This document shows, one piece after another, positions 55,038 through 62,650 of a DNA stretch of 64,000 nt (positions within the stretch are counted from its first letter, which is position 1; each line of letters begins with the position of its first letter). Position numbers and translations under genes: made by a program. The notes below the pieces were generated by a model. It saw only the letters and a program-made list of their open reading frames with translations, was not told where the DNA came from and did not search any database. The DNA is from a bacterium 1XD21-70 (GTDB lineage Bacteria; Bacillota; Clostridia; Lachnospirales; Lachnospiraceae), in contig RAYB01000024.1 of assembly GCA_003669055.1 (NCBI GenBank), forward strand, positions 1 to 64,000, in the 5' to 3' direction.

Positions 55038-56518
55038 CACAAGAACAAATCAAAAAAATATTAAATGTGGGCGTACTGCTCTCGTCGGAACGGAACCTGA
55101 ACCGTCTGTTAGAGCAGATCCTCTCCTCGGTGATGGAACTGGCCCGCTGCGACGCCGGGACACTGTACCTTTTGGAAAAGGAATCCCTGCGGTTTTGCAT
55201 TATGCGCAACGATACGCTCAAAACCTACTCCGGAGGGGACGGGAAGCTGCCTGACCTGCCGCCTGTGCCCCTGACGCCGGAAAATGTATGTGCACGAGCC
55301 TTGCTGGAGGGCAGGACCATCCATGTGGCGGACGTGACCTGCAGCCCGGATTACGACTTTTCCGGCTCTGCCCGTTACGATGCCATGACCGGATACCACA
55401 CTCGTTCCATGCTGGCGGTGCCTATGCGCAACCGCACAGGGGAAAAGCTGGGGGTTTTGCAGCTGATAAACGCCATGGACGAAAGCGGGAATGTGCAGCC
55501 TTTCCCCAAGGAAATGGCACTGGTGCTGGAATCCATTTCCTCCCAGGCGGCAATCACCATCCAAAACGTCCGTTACATACGTCAGATCCAGGAACTGTTT
55601 GCCTCCTTTGTGCGGGTGATGTCCTCCGCCATAGATGAACGCAGCCCCTACAACGGCAGCCACACCCGGCACATGGCCGCTTATGGAGAAAAATTCCTGG
55701 ACTATCTGAATGCCCGGGCAAAAAAAGAGGGCAAAGAGCCGCCCTTTTTGCCCCAGCGCAGGGAAGAACTTCTCATGAGCATATGGCTCCACGACATCGG
55801 CAAGCTGGTCATCCCCCTGGAGATTATGGATAAGCCTGCCCGGCTCCTGCCGGACCAGCACAAGGCATTTCTCCACCGCATGGAAGTAATCCGCCTGCTG
55901 GGCGAGATTGAAACCCTGTCCGGGCGGCGCACTAACTTAGACGAACTGGTTCAGGAGACCAGAGCGGCCGAGTCCCTGGTGGAATCGGTGAACGCCGCAG
56001 GGTTTGTAACCGATGAAAAGCTGGCAGCGCTGGAGAATCTGTCCGGAAAAATGTACCGGGACCGGGACGGGCGGGAACTGCCCTGGCTGTCCCGGGACGA
56101 ATACGCCATGTTGGCCATCCGCAGAGGAACGCTCTCCGGCAAGGAACGGGACATCATGCAGTCCCATGTGGCCATGACGGACAAGCTGCTCTCCCAAATC
56201 TGCTTCTCCCCGGAACTGTCCCACGTCCGGGGATGGGCAGCCAGCCACCATGAGTTCCTCAACGGCAGCGGCTACCCCAAAAAGCTGTCGGATGACGAAG
56301 TCCCTGCCGAAGTGCGCATCATCACCATTTTGGACATTTTCGATGCCCTCACTGCCGATGACCGGCCATACAAGCCGGGGATGCCCGCAGAACGGGCGCT
56401 GTCGGTGTTGGACGCCATGGCAAACAAAGAGGGGAAACTGGATCCGCTGCTGGTCCGCCTGTTTGAGGAAAGCCGGTGCTGGGAGCAGGCCGGGGAAATG
56501 ATAAAAGGAGAAAAATGA
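55034..56518 (+). CDS. GAF-HD-GYP domain phosphodiesterase
   Basis: A 495-residue cytoplasmic protein. A GAF sensor (residues 20-180, ARCDAGTLYLLEKESLRF and GVLQLINAMDESG) may bind a small ligand such as a cyclic nucleotide. The HD-GYP domain follows: HTRHMAAYGEKFLDY, LHDIGKLVIP near residue 252 and HHEFLNGSGYP near residue 404. HD-GYP proteins cleave c-di-GMP or related dinucleotides. A stretch of about 100 residues between the HD and GYP parts is longer than usual. The GTG start overlaps the previous stop as GTGA. Confidence 0.88.
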   Translation: MTQEQIKKILNVGVLLSSERNLNRLLEQILSSVMELARCDAGTLYLLEKESLRFCIMRNDTLKTYSGGDGKLPDLPPVPLTPENVCARALLEGRTIHVADVTCSPDYDFSGSARYDAMTGYHTRSMLAVPMRNRTGEKLGVLQLINAMDESGNVQPFPKEMALVLESISSQAAITIQNVRYIRQIQELFASFVRVMSSAIDERSPYNGSHTRHMAAYGEKFLDYLNARAKKEGKEPPFLPQRREELLMSIWLHDIGKLVIPLEIMDKPARLLPDQHKAFLHRMEVIRLLGEIETLSGRRTNLDELVQETRAAESLVESVNAAGFVTDEKLAALENLSGKMYRDRDGRELPWLSRDEYAMLAIRRGTLSGKERDIMQSHVAMTDKLLSQICFSPELSHVRGWAASHHEFLNGSGYPKKLSDDEVPAEVRIITILDIFDALTADDRPYKPGMPAERALSVLDAMANKEGKLDPLLVRLFEESRCWEQAGEMIKGEK

Positions 56519-58071
56519 TGACGAACCCGTATAGATTGCCGAAGCGCTGCACAGCCATGCTGCTGATTCTGTCGCTTTTATTATCCATGGCTGCCTGCGG
56601 CAATCAGGCGAAGGCCACGGACATGCACCTGAAACGGACAAAAGGGGACGTGGACGTTGCCGATGAAAAAGGTGCGGACGTGCCCGTGCTAAAAGACCTT
56701 GGCCTATACAGCGGCTACGATGTGGATACCCGTTCCGACAGCTTTGCCTGGATTAGCTTAGATGACGTGAAGCTGGCTAAAATGGATCAGAAAAGCGAGG
56801 TCTCCATCCAGAAAGAAGGCAAGTCCCTGGAAATCGAGGTCTTATCCGGCAGCCTTTTCTTCAACGTAGCCGAGCCTCTAAAGGACGATGAGACGATGGA
56901 CATCCGTACCTCAGCCATGCTGGTGGGCATCCGGGGCACCTGCGGCTGGGTGGAGGTGCCGGACGACGAGCATATGATGCTCTACCTGCTGGAGGGCAAG
57001 GTAAAATGTACTGCCGGGGAAAACACCTCTACCGTCACTGCCGGGGAAATGGCGGCTATGGCAGAGGGCGGGGAGATTATTGTGGCCAAGTTTACCTCCC
57101 AAAACGTCCCTGGCTTTGTCCGGGAGGAACTGGAAGAGGACGATGATTTGGCCGAAGCAATCCTTGAAGATTCCGGTATTGACGTGCTAAAGCCTCTGGA
57201 CCCGATGGCGCAGGCAATGGAACAGTACCGCGCAATCATCAGCGACGCCCAGTCCTATGATATCTATCACTCCTTCCGCGAACCCTACGAAACCGTTACC
57301 AAAAACTACAAATATGCCCTGGTTCCAATGGACGGGAACAGCCCGGTTCCTGCCCTTCTCTTGTCGCAGGAAACCTATATCACCCAGGAAGACATCACAG
57401 AACAGGCAGGAATCCTGCTTCCCCAGTCCCCGTATTATAACTATTGGACAGAAATGTTCCAATATATCCCTGACAGCCAAAAGGTGAAATCTTTTGACGG
57501 CCCATGGGAGGGCATAGACTTTGCCACCGGCGAGGCACAAAAAATTTTCATGGATGGGAACGGGAACGGCGTTCTGGGTTACCGTGCCGCGAAATCCGAT
57601 GCAGGAGAGAACCTTACGTATCAAACCGTCCGGTGGGCCATTGACGGAGAATCCTGCGATATGGCCACCCTGTGGGATTCCCAGCTTATCCAGTTCCCCG
57701 AGGATGTGGTTTTTCAGGAGATCTCCTGGTACGATGCGGGGGATTTAAGCGGCCTGGATAACTGGCCGCCAGACACACAGCCCTCTGCCGTGACACCTGA
57801 TATCAGCGATATCACAATGGCCGGAGCCGGCGGTTTTGGCCTTCCTGATGACGGAGGCCGGATCGTGTTCACAGGAACCCTCGGCAACTATACCTATAGC
57901 GAGTTGCTGGCTTTGCAGGGAATGCCCGAATCCTATGTACACTACAACGACCCCAGCCAGACCTCCTGGCCCGGTGACCTCTCGCTACAGCCGTCTACCA
58001 ACGATGTCCATGTGCTTGGGCCGACAGCTGCCAAAATGCCGCCGCAGCCAACAGCCATACCTGGTTCATGA
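56515..58071 (+). CDS. FecR-domain lipoprotein
   Basis: A 518-residue lipoprotein (lipobox SMAAC, Cys28). Residues of about 35-165 form a FecR domain: RTKGDVDVADEKGADV, GYDVDTRSDSFAWISLDD, VLSGSLFFNVAEPL and IRTSAMLVGIRGTCGWVEV. This extracytoplasmic module commonly lies beside or is fused to CHASE2 receptors. An acidic linker (EELEEDDDLAEAILEDSG) follows, then an uncharacterised C-terminal region. The start overlaps the previous stop as ATGATG after AAAGGAG. It could be the outer input partner of the CHASE2 sensor. Confidence 0.85.
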   Translation: MMTNPYRLPKRCTAMLLILSLLLSMAACGNQAKATDMHLKRTKGDVDVADEKGADVPVLKDLGLYSGYDVDTRSDSFAWISLDDVKLAKMDQKSEVSIQKEGKSLEIEVLSGSLFFNVAEPLKDDETMDIRTSAMLVGIRGTCGWVEVPDDEHMMLYLLEGKVKCTAGENTSTVTAGEMAAMAEGGEIIVAKFTSQNVPGFVREELEEDDDLAEAILEDSGIDVLKPLDPMAQAMEQYRAIISDAQSYDIYHSFREPYETVTKNYKYALVPMDGNSPVPALLLSQETYITQEDITEQAGILLPQSPYYNYWTEMFQYIPDSQKVKSFDGPWEGIDFATGEAQKIFMDGNGNGVLGYRAAKSDAGENLTYQTVRWAIDGESCDMATLWDSQLIQFPEDVVFQEISWYDAGDLSGLDNWPPDTQPSAVTPDISDITMAGAGGFGLPDDGGRIVFTGTLGNYTYSELLALQGMPESYVHYNDPSQTSWPGDLSLQPSTNDVHVLGPTAAKMPPQPTAIPGS

Positions 58072-58087
58072 CCGCGGCAGAGGCTCT

Positions 58088-58225
58088 TTAATGTCTTCCA
58101 CCCTTACACCACAAACCATGCCTTTGATCAACCTCCTGCCTTGCCCTTCCCTTTTTTATTGCTTTATTGACAAGGAGACGGTACACTTTTGAAAAATCCA
58201 TCTGATATAGTTTTTCATTTCCCAT
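58088..58225 (-). pseudogene. N-terminal remnant of a DUF2200-like gene
   Basis: GGAGG lies 10 bases before the ATG at 58225. The frame reads MGNEKLYQMDFSKVYRLLV, then NKAIKKGRARQEVDQ, a clear match to the first 35 residues of DUF2200 proteins, which continue for about 80 more. Here the sequence breaks into RHGLWCKGGRH and a stop at 58088. The gene has lost its C-terminal two thirds. Confidence 0.6.
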
Positions 58226-58244
58226 AAAATACAATCCTCCATTC

Positions 58245-58655
58245 TTACGGATGGTTCCCCGTCTCATAGCACCATCTGGCAATATCCAAGATCAGTTCTG
58301 CCGGAACCGCCCCACTGTAAGGAAGCTGTATTGTCCCCTTGCTGGTCCTGTAGTCTTTCAGGCGTTCGGCAAACTCCCGGACAGCTTCCGGCCCCGGATA
58401 TAGGCCCACATGGTTTTTAAAACCGGCGAACTGGATGATATTATGCTTCTTCCAATACGTCGGCATGCTCCAAGAAATCCGTTCCTCTGCCTCCGGCAGA
58501 GCCGCACGCAGCACATCCCTCACTTCTTTCAGGTACCGGCGTACTCCTTCCGGCTGTGCCGCAATATATTCTTCAACCGTTTCCGGCGCTTTCTTGCAGT
58601 AATGGCTCTGTTCCTGCCGTTTAAAAATACGCCCGCACTTCGGACATGTCCACAA
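58245..58655 (-). CDS. DUF1801 (YdhG-like) protein with zinc ribbon
   Basis: A 136-residue protein. An N-terminal Cys pair plus His/Cys (WTCPKCGRIF, SHYC) looks like a small zinc ribbon. The DUF1801/YdhG fold follows (TVEEYIAAQPEGVRRYLKEV, MPTYWKKHNIIQFAGFKNH, GTIQLPYSGAVP). The B. subtilis homologue was described as frataxin-like. I place the start at a TTG (58655), with GGAGG 8 bases upstream; the GTG at 58664 overlaps that site. It follows the DUF1905 gene closely. Confidence 0.82.
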   Translation of the reverse strand: MWTCPKCGRIFKRQEQSHYCKKAPETVEEYIAAQPEGVRRYLKEVRDVLRAALPEAEERISWSMPTYWKKHNIIQFAGFKNHVGLYPGPEAVREFAERLKDYRTSKGTIQLPYSGAVPAELILDIARWCYETGNHP

Positions 58656-58669
58656 AATCCGCACCTCCC

Positions 58670-58966
58670 TTATTCCCGCTCCCTGGCCGTCACCAGCACA
58701 CTGTCCCCCGGCTGCTTCCCGATCCGGGAACGGATATCTTTACGCAAGCCTATCATATAACACACACTCCCGTCAGCATTCCTTACCCCCATATTTACGA
58801 TACTGCCATCATACGGCTCCCCGTCAAACGTAGCATGCACTTTCACCCGTCCCCGCCCAAACTCTTTCCTGATATCATAAGGGAAAATGACATAAGCGCC
58901 GCCTGTCTTCCCCGCTTCATAGATCAAAGACTCATATTCATACACTTTACCGGCCACTGTCTGCAC
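58670..58966 (-). CDS. DUF1905 family protein
   Basis: A 98-residue beta-rich protein with GAYVIFPYDIRKEFGRGRVKVHATFDG and YMIGLRKDIRSRIGKQPGD (each quoted in part), characteristic of DUF1905. The start is a GTG with AGGA close by; a second GTG three codons later is possible. DUF1905 genes often sit next to or are fused with YdhG/OmdA-type domains, as here. The function is unknown. Confidence 0.82.
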   Translation of the reverse strand: MQTVAGKVYEYESLIYEAGKTGGAYVIFPYDIRKEFGRGRVKVHATFDGEPYDGSIVNMGVRNADGSVCYMIGLRKDIRSRIGKQPGDSVLVTARERE

Positions 58967-59151
58967 CCCGTCCTGTTTGTTTCCTACATTATACCATGTC
59001 CACTAACCTCATGCCGCGCCTTTGGCTTGCATTCGCTAAGGGGACAGGTATGGCTCTCACTAAGCTCGGAAATACCTCGCTAAGTGTTCACAGTATACCA
59101 TGAAATCCGTTGGATTATCCAAAAAATGATCTGAATTATCCATTTTAGGCA

Positions 59152-59180
59152 TTGATTTTTAAGCTGTTTTGATATATAAT
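59152..59180 (+). promoter_or_regulatory. Promoter of the second MATE gene
   Basis: TTGATT at 59152-59157, a 17-base spacer and a perfect TATAAT at 59175-59180. Transcription would start near 59187, giving a leader of about 115 bases. Confidence 0.7.
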
Positions 59181-59227
59181 CCTGTACTAGAAATAACGTT
59201 GCTCTTTTGCCACCGGGTAAAGAGATT

Positions 59228-59251
59228 ATGCGTCCGGCTTTCTATCGTTAG
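59228..59251 (+). CDS. Candidate leader peptide MRPAFYR
   Basis: A seven-codon ORF (ATG to TAG) with AAAGAG 4 bases before it. Its codons lie inside the 5' arm of the terminator hairpin at 59230-59290. A ribosome on this ORF would stop that hairpin from forming. Short leader ORFs of this kind sit before antibiotic-induced resistance genes. Confidence 0.5.
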   Translation: MRPAFYR

Positions 59252-59290
59252 GTCATAGAAGATAGAAAGTTATGGCGCTTTTTGTTTTTT
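59230..59290 (+). terminator. Attenuator-type terminator before the MATE gene
   Basis: GCGTC pairs with GGCGC (one G-U), then CTTTCTATC (59238-59246) pairs perfectly with GATAGAAAG (59261-59269). TTTTTGTTTTTT follows at 59279-59290. The MATE ribosome binding site comes directly after the T-run, so read-through is needed for expression. An earlier hairpin CTCTTT/AAAGAG (59202-59224) precedes the leader ORF. Confidence 0.7.
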
Positions 59291-59302
59291 AAGGAGGTAT
59301 CT

Positions 59303-60622
59303 ATGAAACCAGAAACACTTTTAAAAGAATTTTTTCAATATGTAATATTAAATGTATGCGGCATGGTCGGATTATCCTGTTACATACTTGCTGATACTTT
59401 TTTCATTTCAAATGGTTTGGGAGCAAACGGCCTGGCTGCACTTAACTTAGCCATTCCTATTTATAGCCTGATTCATGGAAGCGGCCTGATGTTTGGAATG
59501 GGAGGTGCGACAAAATATTCCATTTACAGAGGACAAAAAAGATACCATCATGCAGATAAAGCTTTTTCAAACACGATATATACAATGGCTATACCGGCTG
59601 TCATTTTCATGCTGGCCGGTCTCTTCTTTTCTGAAAAGCTGACAAGATTATTAGGTGCTGACGCAGATGTCTTCCTTATGACAAAAACATATTTACAGGT
59701 TATTTTGCTCTTTGCTCCGGCATTTATGGCAAATGACACACTAACCTGCTTTGTAAGGAATGACAAAAATCCCAAATTAGCTATGATTAGTATGCTGACC
59801 GGAAGTTTCTCAAACATTATTTTAGATTATATATTTATCTTCCCCCTTAATATGGGAATATTGGGCGCAGTATTGGCAACAGGGTTAGCACCCGTTATCA
59901 GTTTGTCTGTTTTATCCAGGCATTGGCTTACAAAGCAAAATCAGTTTCATTTAGTACAAACCAATCCGTCCTTTTGCCTGGCAGGGAATATCATTTCTTT
60001 AGGCGCTCCGTCTTTCATCACAGAAATGGCTTCCGGAGTTGTAATGGTGGCCTTTAATACTATTATCCTGCATTTGCAAGGGAATATCGGGGTGGCTGCT
60101 TATGGTATAATTGCAAACTTGTCACTTGTGGTTATTTCAATTTATACCGGGATCGCACAGGGAACACAGCCTATTTTAAGCAGGGCATATGGATTTGGGG
60201 AACGTGAGAACCAGAAACAGATCTTGAAATATGCCTTAAGAACCATGTTGGCTATATCATGCGGCATTTATTTGATTTTTTTATTATCTGCCGGTCCCAT
60301 AGTAAGCATATTCAACGGTGAGCAAAATATACAGTTACAACGCATTGCAGAAGCAGGGTTAAAATTATATTTTACCGCTATTCCATTTGTGGGGTTTAAT
60401 ATAATGATATCCTCATATTTTACATCGGCAGAAAAAGCCCTGCCCGCACAAATCGTTTCACTTTCAAGAGGGTTTTTAGTTATAATCCCTATGGCGTTTT
60501 TCCTGTCTTTTTTATTAAAGATGACAGGCGTATGGCTGTCCTTTCCCATTACTGAATGTTTTGTCACGTTAGCGGGCATTGTATTATATATCAAATCAGA
60601 AAGAGGTAAGGGAAATGTCTAG
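59303..60622 (+). CDS. MATE-family efflux transporter, AT-rich
   Basis: A 439-residue twelve-helix MATE protein (YVILNVCGMVGLSCYILADTFFI in pieces, NGLGANGLAALNLAIPIYSL, DYIFIFPLNMGILGA). AAGGAGG lies 5 bases before the ATG at 59303. Base and codon use are clearly more AT-rich than the rest of the window (AAA, ATT, TTA are common), which suggests recent acquisition. It is probably a drug pump induced through the leader upstream; the substrate is unknown. Confidence 0.9.
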   Translation: MKPETLLKEFFQYVILNVCGMVGLSCYILADTFFISNGLGANGLAALNLAIPIYSLIHGSGLMFGMGGATKYSIYRGQKRYHHADKAFSNTIYTMAIPAVIFMLAGLFFSEKLTRLLGADADVFLMTKTYLQVILLFAPAFMANDTLTCFVRNDKNPKLAMISMLTGSFSNIILDYIFIFPLNMGILGAVLATGLAPVISLSVLSRHWLTKQNQFHLVQTNPSFCLAGNIISLGAPSFITEMASGVVMVAFNTIILHLQGNIGVAAYGIIANLSLVVISIYTGIAQGTQPILSRAYGFGERENQKQILKYALRTMLAISCGIYLIFLLSAGPIVSIFNGEQNIQLQRIAEAGLKLYFTAIPFVGFNIMISSYFTSAEKALPAQIVSLSRGFLVIIPMAFFLSFLLKMTGVWLSFPITECFVTLAGIVLYIKSERGKGNV

Positions 60623-60676
60623 GGATTCATTCCGGGACTCACGCAAATCACTATGATGGGTAAAGAATGAATTCCC
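60622..60676. terminator. Weak hairpin between convergent genes
   Basis: GGGATTCATTC pairs with GAATGAATTCCC with one bulge around a long loop. It lacks a good T-run, so terminator function is uncertain. Confidence 0.3.
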
Positions 60677-60717
60677 CAGCTTATTTGCCATGGCATAAAC
60701 GCATTTTTGATATACAC

Positions 60718-61050
60718 TTACTCTTTTATGAAATGGCTGTCCGGCTCCGGTATCCCCTCCTCATCAGTCAAGTATCGTTCAGCCCTCATATGCAGATCAT
60801 ATTTTATCCTGAGAGTTATAATCTTCTCCATCATCGGAGACGCATGGTGCATATCTATTGCATTTTGGTCTTTCCAGCAGTCAATCAACAATACAGTCTC
60901 CGGATCTGCCATAGGGAAGAAATAGTCATAGCGCAAATTCCCCTCCTCATTACGGATTGCCGCCGCTATTCCGCTGCTCTCCATTTCTTCCGCAAACTTC
61001 CGTGCAGAACCGTTTGTACCTGTATAATATATATTCACAACAATTCCCAT
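60718..61050 (-). CDS. ABM-fold (antibiotic monooxygenase-like) protein
   Basis: A 110-residue single ABM domain: GIVVNIYYTGTNGSARKFAEEM at the start (quoted in part), LRYDYFFPMADPETVLLIDCW in the middle and HHASPMMEKIITLR. Such dimeric ferredoxin-like proteins include quinol monooxygenases, but most are uncharacterised. GGAGG lies 8 bases before the ATG at 61050 and overlaps the end of the DUF1349 gene. The two are co-transcribed. Confidence 0.82.
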   Translation of the reverse strand: MGIVVNIYYTGTNGSARKFAEEMESSGIAAAIRNEEGNLRYDYFFPMADPETVLLIDCWKDQNAIDMHHASPMMEKIITLRIKYDLHMRAERYLTDEEGIPEPDSHFIKE

Positions 61051-61064
61051 ATCCTTTTCCTCCA

Positions 61065-61673
61065 TTAGCAGGCCTGATCCGGCTGCTGCCCATCATGCGC
61101 TTTCCATTGGCAATCCAATATATTCATATCAGAAAACACCGCCCTAAATGAAGACTCTTCCGGCGAACAGGCATAGATGCCGAACTGTATTTTCCCCCTT
61201 CCACTATACATATGGCAAATACGCATTTGGCTGAACGTCACCCCATCAGCTGAACACTCAATGCAATAATCATCTTCCCTCCGGCTGAAACGATACCACA
61301 TAGACTTCACCGAAGCATCTATAACTGTTGTTGCCCAATCGGAATACCCGTTGTTTGTAACCACACTTCCCAAATGCTGGTATTCATCATTTTCGTATTC
61401 GACAGAGCCTTTCAGCCAGTTTTCACTATCCAAATACATCACAATTCCACATTGGTCAAATCTGTGATGGCTTTCCTCAAATTCAGTTTTAACAATAAAG
61501 CTAAAATATTTCTCTTCTGTTTCCATCTGGAAAACAGGCGCGTTATCATTTTGAAAATGATAGTAGGTTCTCTGCCACAAATCCGTATGGGGCTTTGTAA
61601 CAATCTCTACTGTATCATGGCCTGTTTTGTAGCTTTCCGGCTCTCTTGTCCATTTAAATTTAGTCAGATCCAT
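61065..61673 (-). CDS. DUF1349 family protein
   Basis: A 202-residue beta-rich protein of the concanavalin-like DUF1349 family. Marks are QRTYYHFQNDNAPVF, DQCGIVMYLDSENWLKGSVE, SDWATTVID and GKIQFGIYACSPEE. Family members may bind sugars. The start at 61673 follows AAAGGAGG; the open frame to 61766 has no ribosome binding site of its own. There is no signal peptide from this start. It overlaps the ribosome binding site of the ABM gene. Confidence 0.85.
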   Translation of the reverse strand: MDLTKFKWTREPESYKTGHDTVEIVTKPHTDLWQRTYYHFQNDNAPVFQMETEEKYFSFIVKTEFEESHHRFDQCGIVMYLDSENWLKGSVEYENDEYQHLGSVVTNNGYSDWATTVIDASVKSMWYRFSRREDDYCIECSADGVTFSQMRICHMYSGRGKIQFGIYACSPEESSFRAVFSDMNILDCQWKAHDGQQPDQAC

Positions 61674-61716
61674 TTTCTCTGCCTCCTTTCCATTGAGAAA
61701 AAAACATCTTTCCCTA

Positions 61717-61860
61717 CTACAAAATATACCAGAAAAGAGCCATCCCCACAATCGGAACATAGCCAAAAATCATCGAAATCGGACTGCGTGGCCAATTTCG
61801 CATAAATATCTGGCGCATATCCCCCGGCTTATCCCGCTCCCTGAAAGCTTCTATACCCAT
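61717..61860 (-). pseudogene. Possible gene-end remnant with one membrane segment
   Basis: A 47-codon minus-strand frame from ATG 61860 to TAG 61717. It begins MGIEAFRERDKPGDMRQIF and ends with the hydrophobic segment FGYVPIVGMALFWYIL. It lacks a good ribosome binding site. It reads like the C-terminal end of a membrane protein whose 5' part has been lost. It may instead be a real tiny protein. Confidence 0.3.
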
Positions 61861-61914
61861 TACAAACCAATCCCGGTGTCAATCCGGTAAAAGAAAAGCG
61901 AGGTATCTATACAT

Positions 61915-62460
61915 ATGGGCAAAAAAATCATAATTCTAAACGGCAGCCCCCGTCCAAAGGGCAACACGGCAGCACTGATCCGTTCCTTCACTGAAGGCGC
62001 CAAAGCCGCCGGACATAACGTCACCCGATTTGACCTGCAGAAGATGGATATCCATCCCTGCCTTGGTTGCTGCAGCGGAGGCAAGGATCCAGAAAGCCCC
62101 TGCGCCCAGAAAGACGATATGCTCAAAATCTATCCTGCATACAAAGAGGCGGACATTGTCGTCCTTGCGTCACCTCTATACTATTGGACGATCAGCGGCC
62201 AGCTAAAATGTGCCTTTGACCGCCTTTTCGCCGTAGCGGAATGCAGTCCCGACCTTGCCAACCCGGTAAAAAATGCTGTCCTGCTCATGGCCGCAGAGGG
62301 CAACGGTTTTGAGGAATCCGTTTATTGGTATGAGCGCACCATGAACCATCTGGGCTGGAAAGATTGTGGGAAAGTATTATGCGGAGGCGTATTCAATGCC
62401 GGGGATATTGAGGGCAATAGAAAACTAGAGGACGCCTATCAGTTAGGGAATAAACTGTAA
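61915..62460 (+). CDS. Flavodoxin-fold NAD(P)H-dependent reductase
   Basis: A 181-residue FMN-binding protein of the NADPH-dependent FMN reductase / iron-sulfur flavoprotein family. The phosphate loop GSPRPKGNTAALI is at the N-terminus and ASPLYYWTISGQLKCAFDRL binds the flavin ring. Four cysteines in PCLGCCSGGKDPESPC are reminiscent of iron-sulfur flavoproteins, which need two subunits and a cluster. GCGAGG precedes the ATG. Single gene followed by a hairpin. Confidence 0.88.
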   Translation: MGKKIIILNGSPRPKGNTAALIRSFTEGAKAAGHNVTRFDLQKMDIHPCLGCCSGGKDPESPCAQKDDMLKIYPAYKEADIVVLASPLYYWTISGQLKCAFDRLFAVAECSPDLANPVKNAVLLMAAEGNGFEESVYWYERTMNHLGWKDCGKVLCGGVFNAGDIEGNRKLEDAYQLGNKL

Positions 62461-62465
62461 CCGCA

Positions 62466-62611
62466 CCCATAAGAACCCGGCATCAGCCAGGTTCTTATTC
62501 TCTATGGCCAGATACAGATGGGACTGCTCCTTTGGCAGCTGTTCAGCCATGCGCAATGCCATCTTCCAGATTCAGTTTTTCTTCATACAGAGCAGCTTTT
62601 TGAAACAGAGG
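62466..62611 (-). pseudogene. Possible frameshifted coding remnant
   Basis: On the minus strand one frame reads FQKAALYEEKLNLEDGIA and, after a one-base shift, MAEQLPKEQSHLYLAIENKN. Together they look like a continuous helical protein piece broken by a frameshift. I do not recognise the family, and the reading overlaps a hairpin at 62471-62496. Confidence 0.2.
62471..62500 (+). terminator. Hairpin after the flavoprotein gene
   Basis: AAGAACC pairs with GGTTCTT, with GGC/GCC inside, followed by ATTCTC. The T-run is short. Confidence 0.45.
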
Positions 62612-62650
62612 GGTTCACCAGAACAATTGGTGAACCCCGTATTTTTTAAT
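62610..62650. terminator. Strong hairpin at the end of the GH3 gene
   Basis: GGGGTTCACCA pairs perfectly with TGGTGAACCCC. The plus strand then runs into ATTTTTTAATTTTTT, a strong tail for transcripts from the left. The minus-strand tail is weaker (TCTGTTTC). Confidence 0.75.

Larger units (their letters stand above)
58967..59302. other. Gap carrying the MATE leader region
   Basis: The first 130 bases show no gene, only imperfect inverted repeats (AGGTAT and ATACCT around 59047-59078) and ATTATCCA at 59114-59121 and 59136-59143. From 59152 on it holds the promoter, leader ORF and attenuator of the MATE gene. Confidence 0.5.

Noticed and set aside
59190-59290. MATE leader as a known riboswitch (preQ1, guanidine, ZTP, fluoride)
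   Set aside because: None of the conserved cores I know of these classes is visible. The leader ORF inside the terminator arm fits translational attenuation better.
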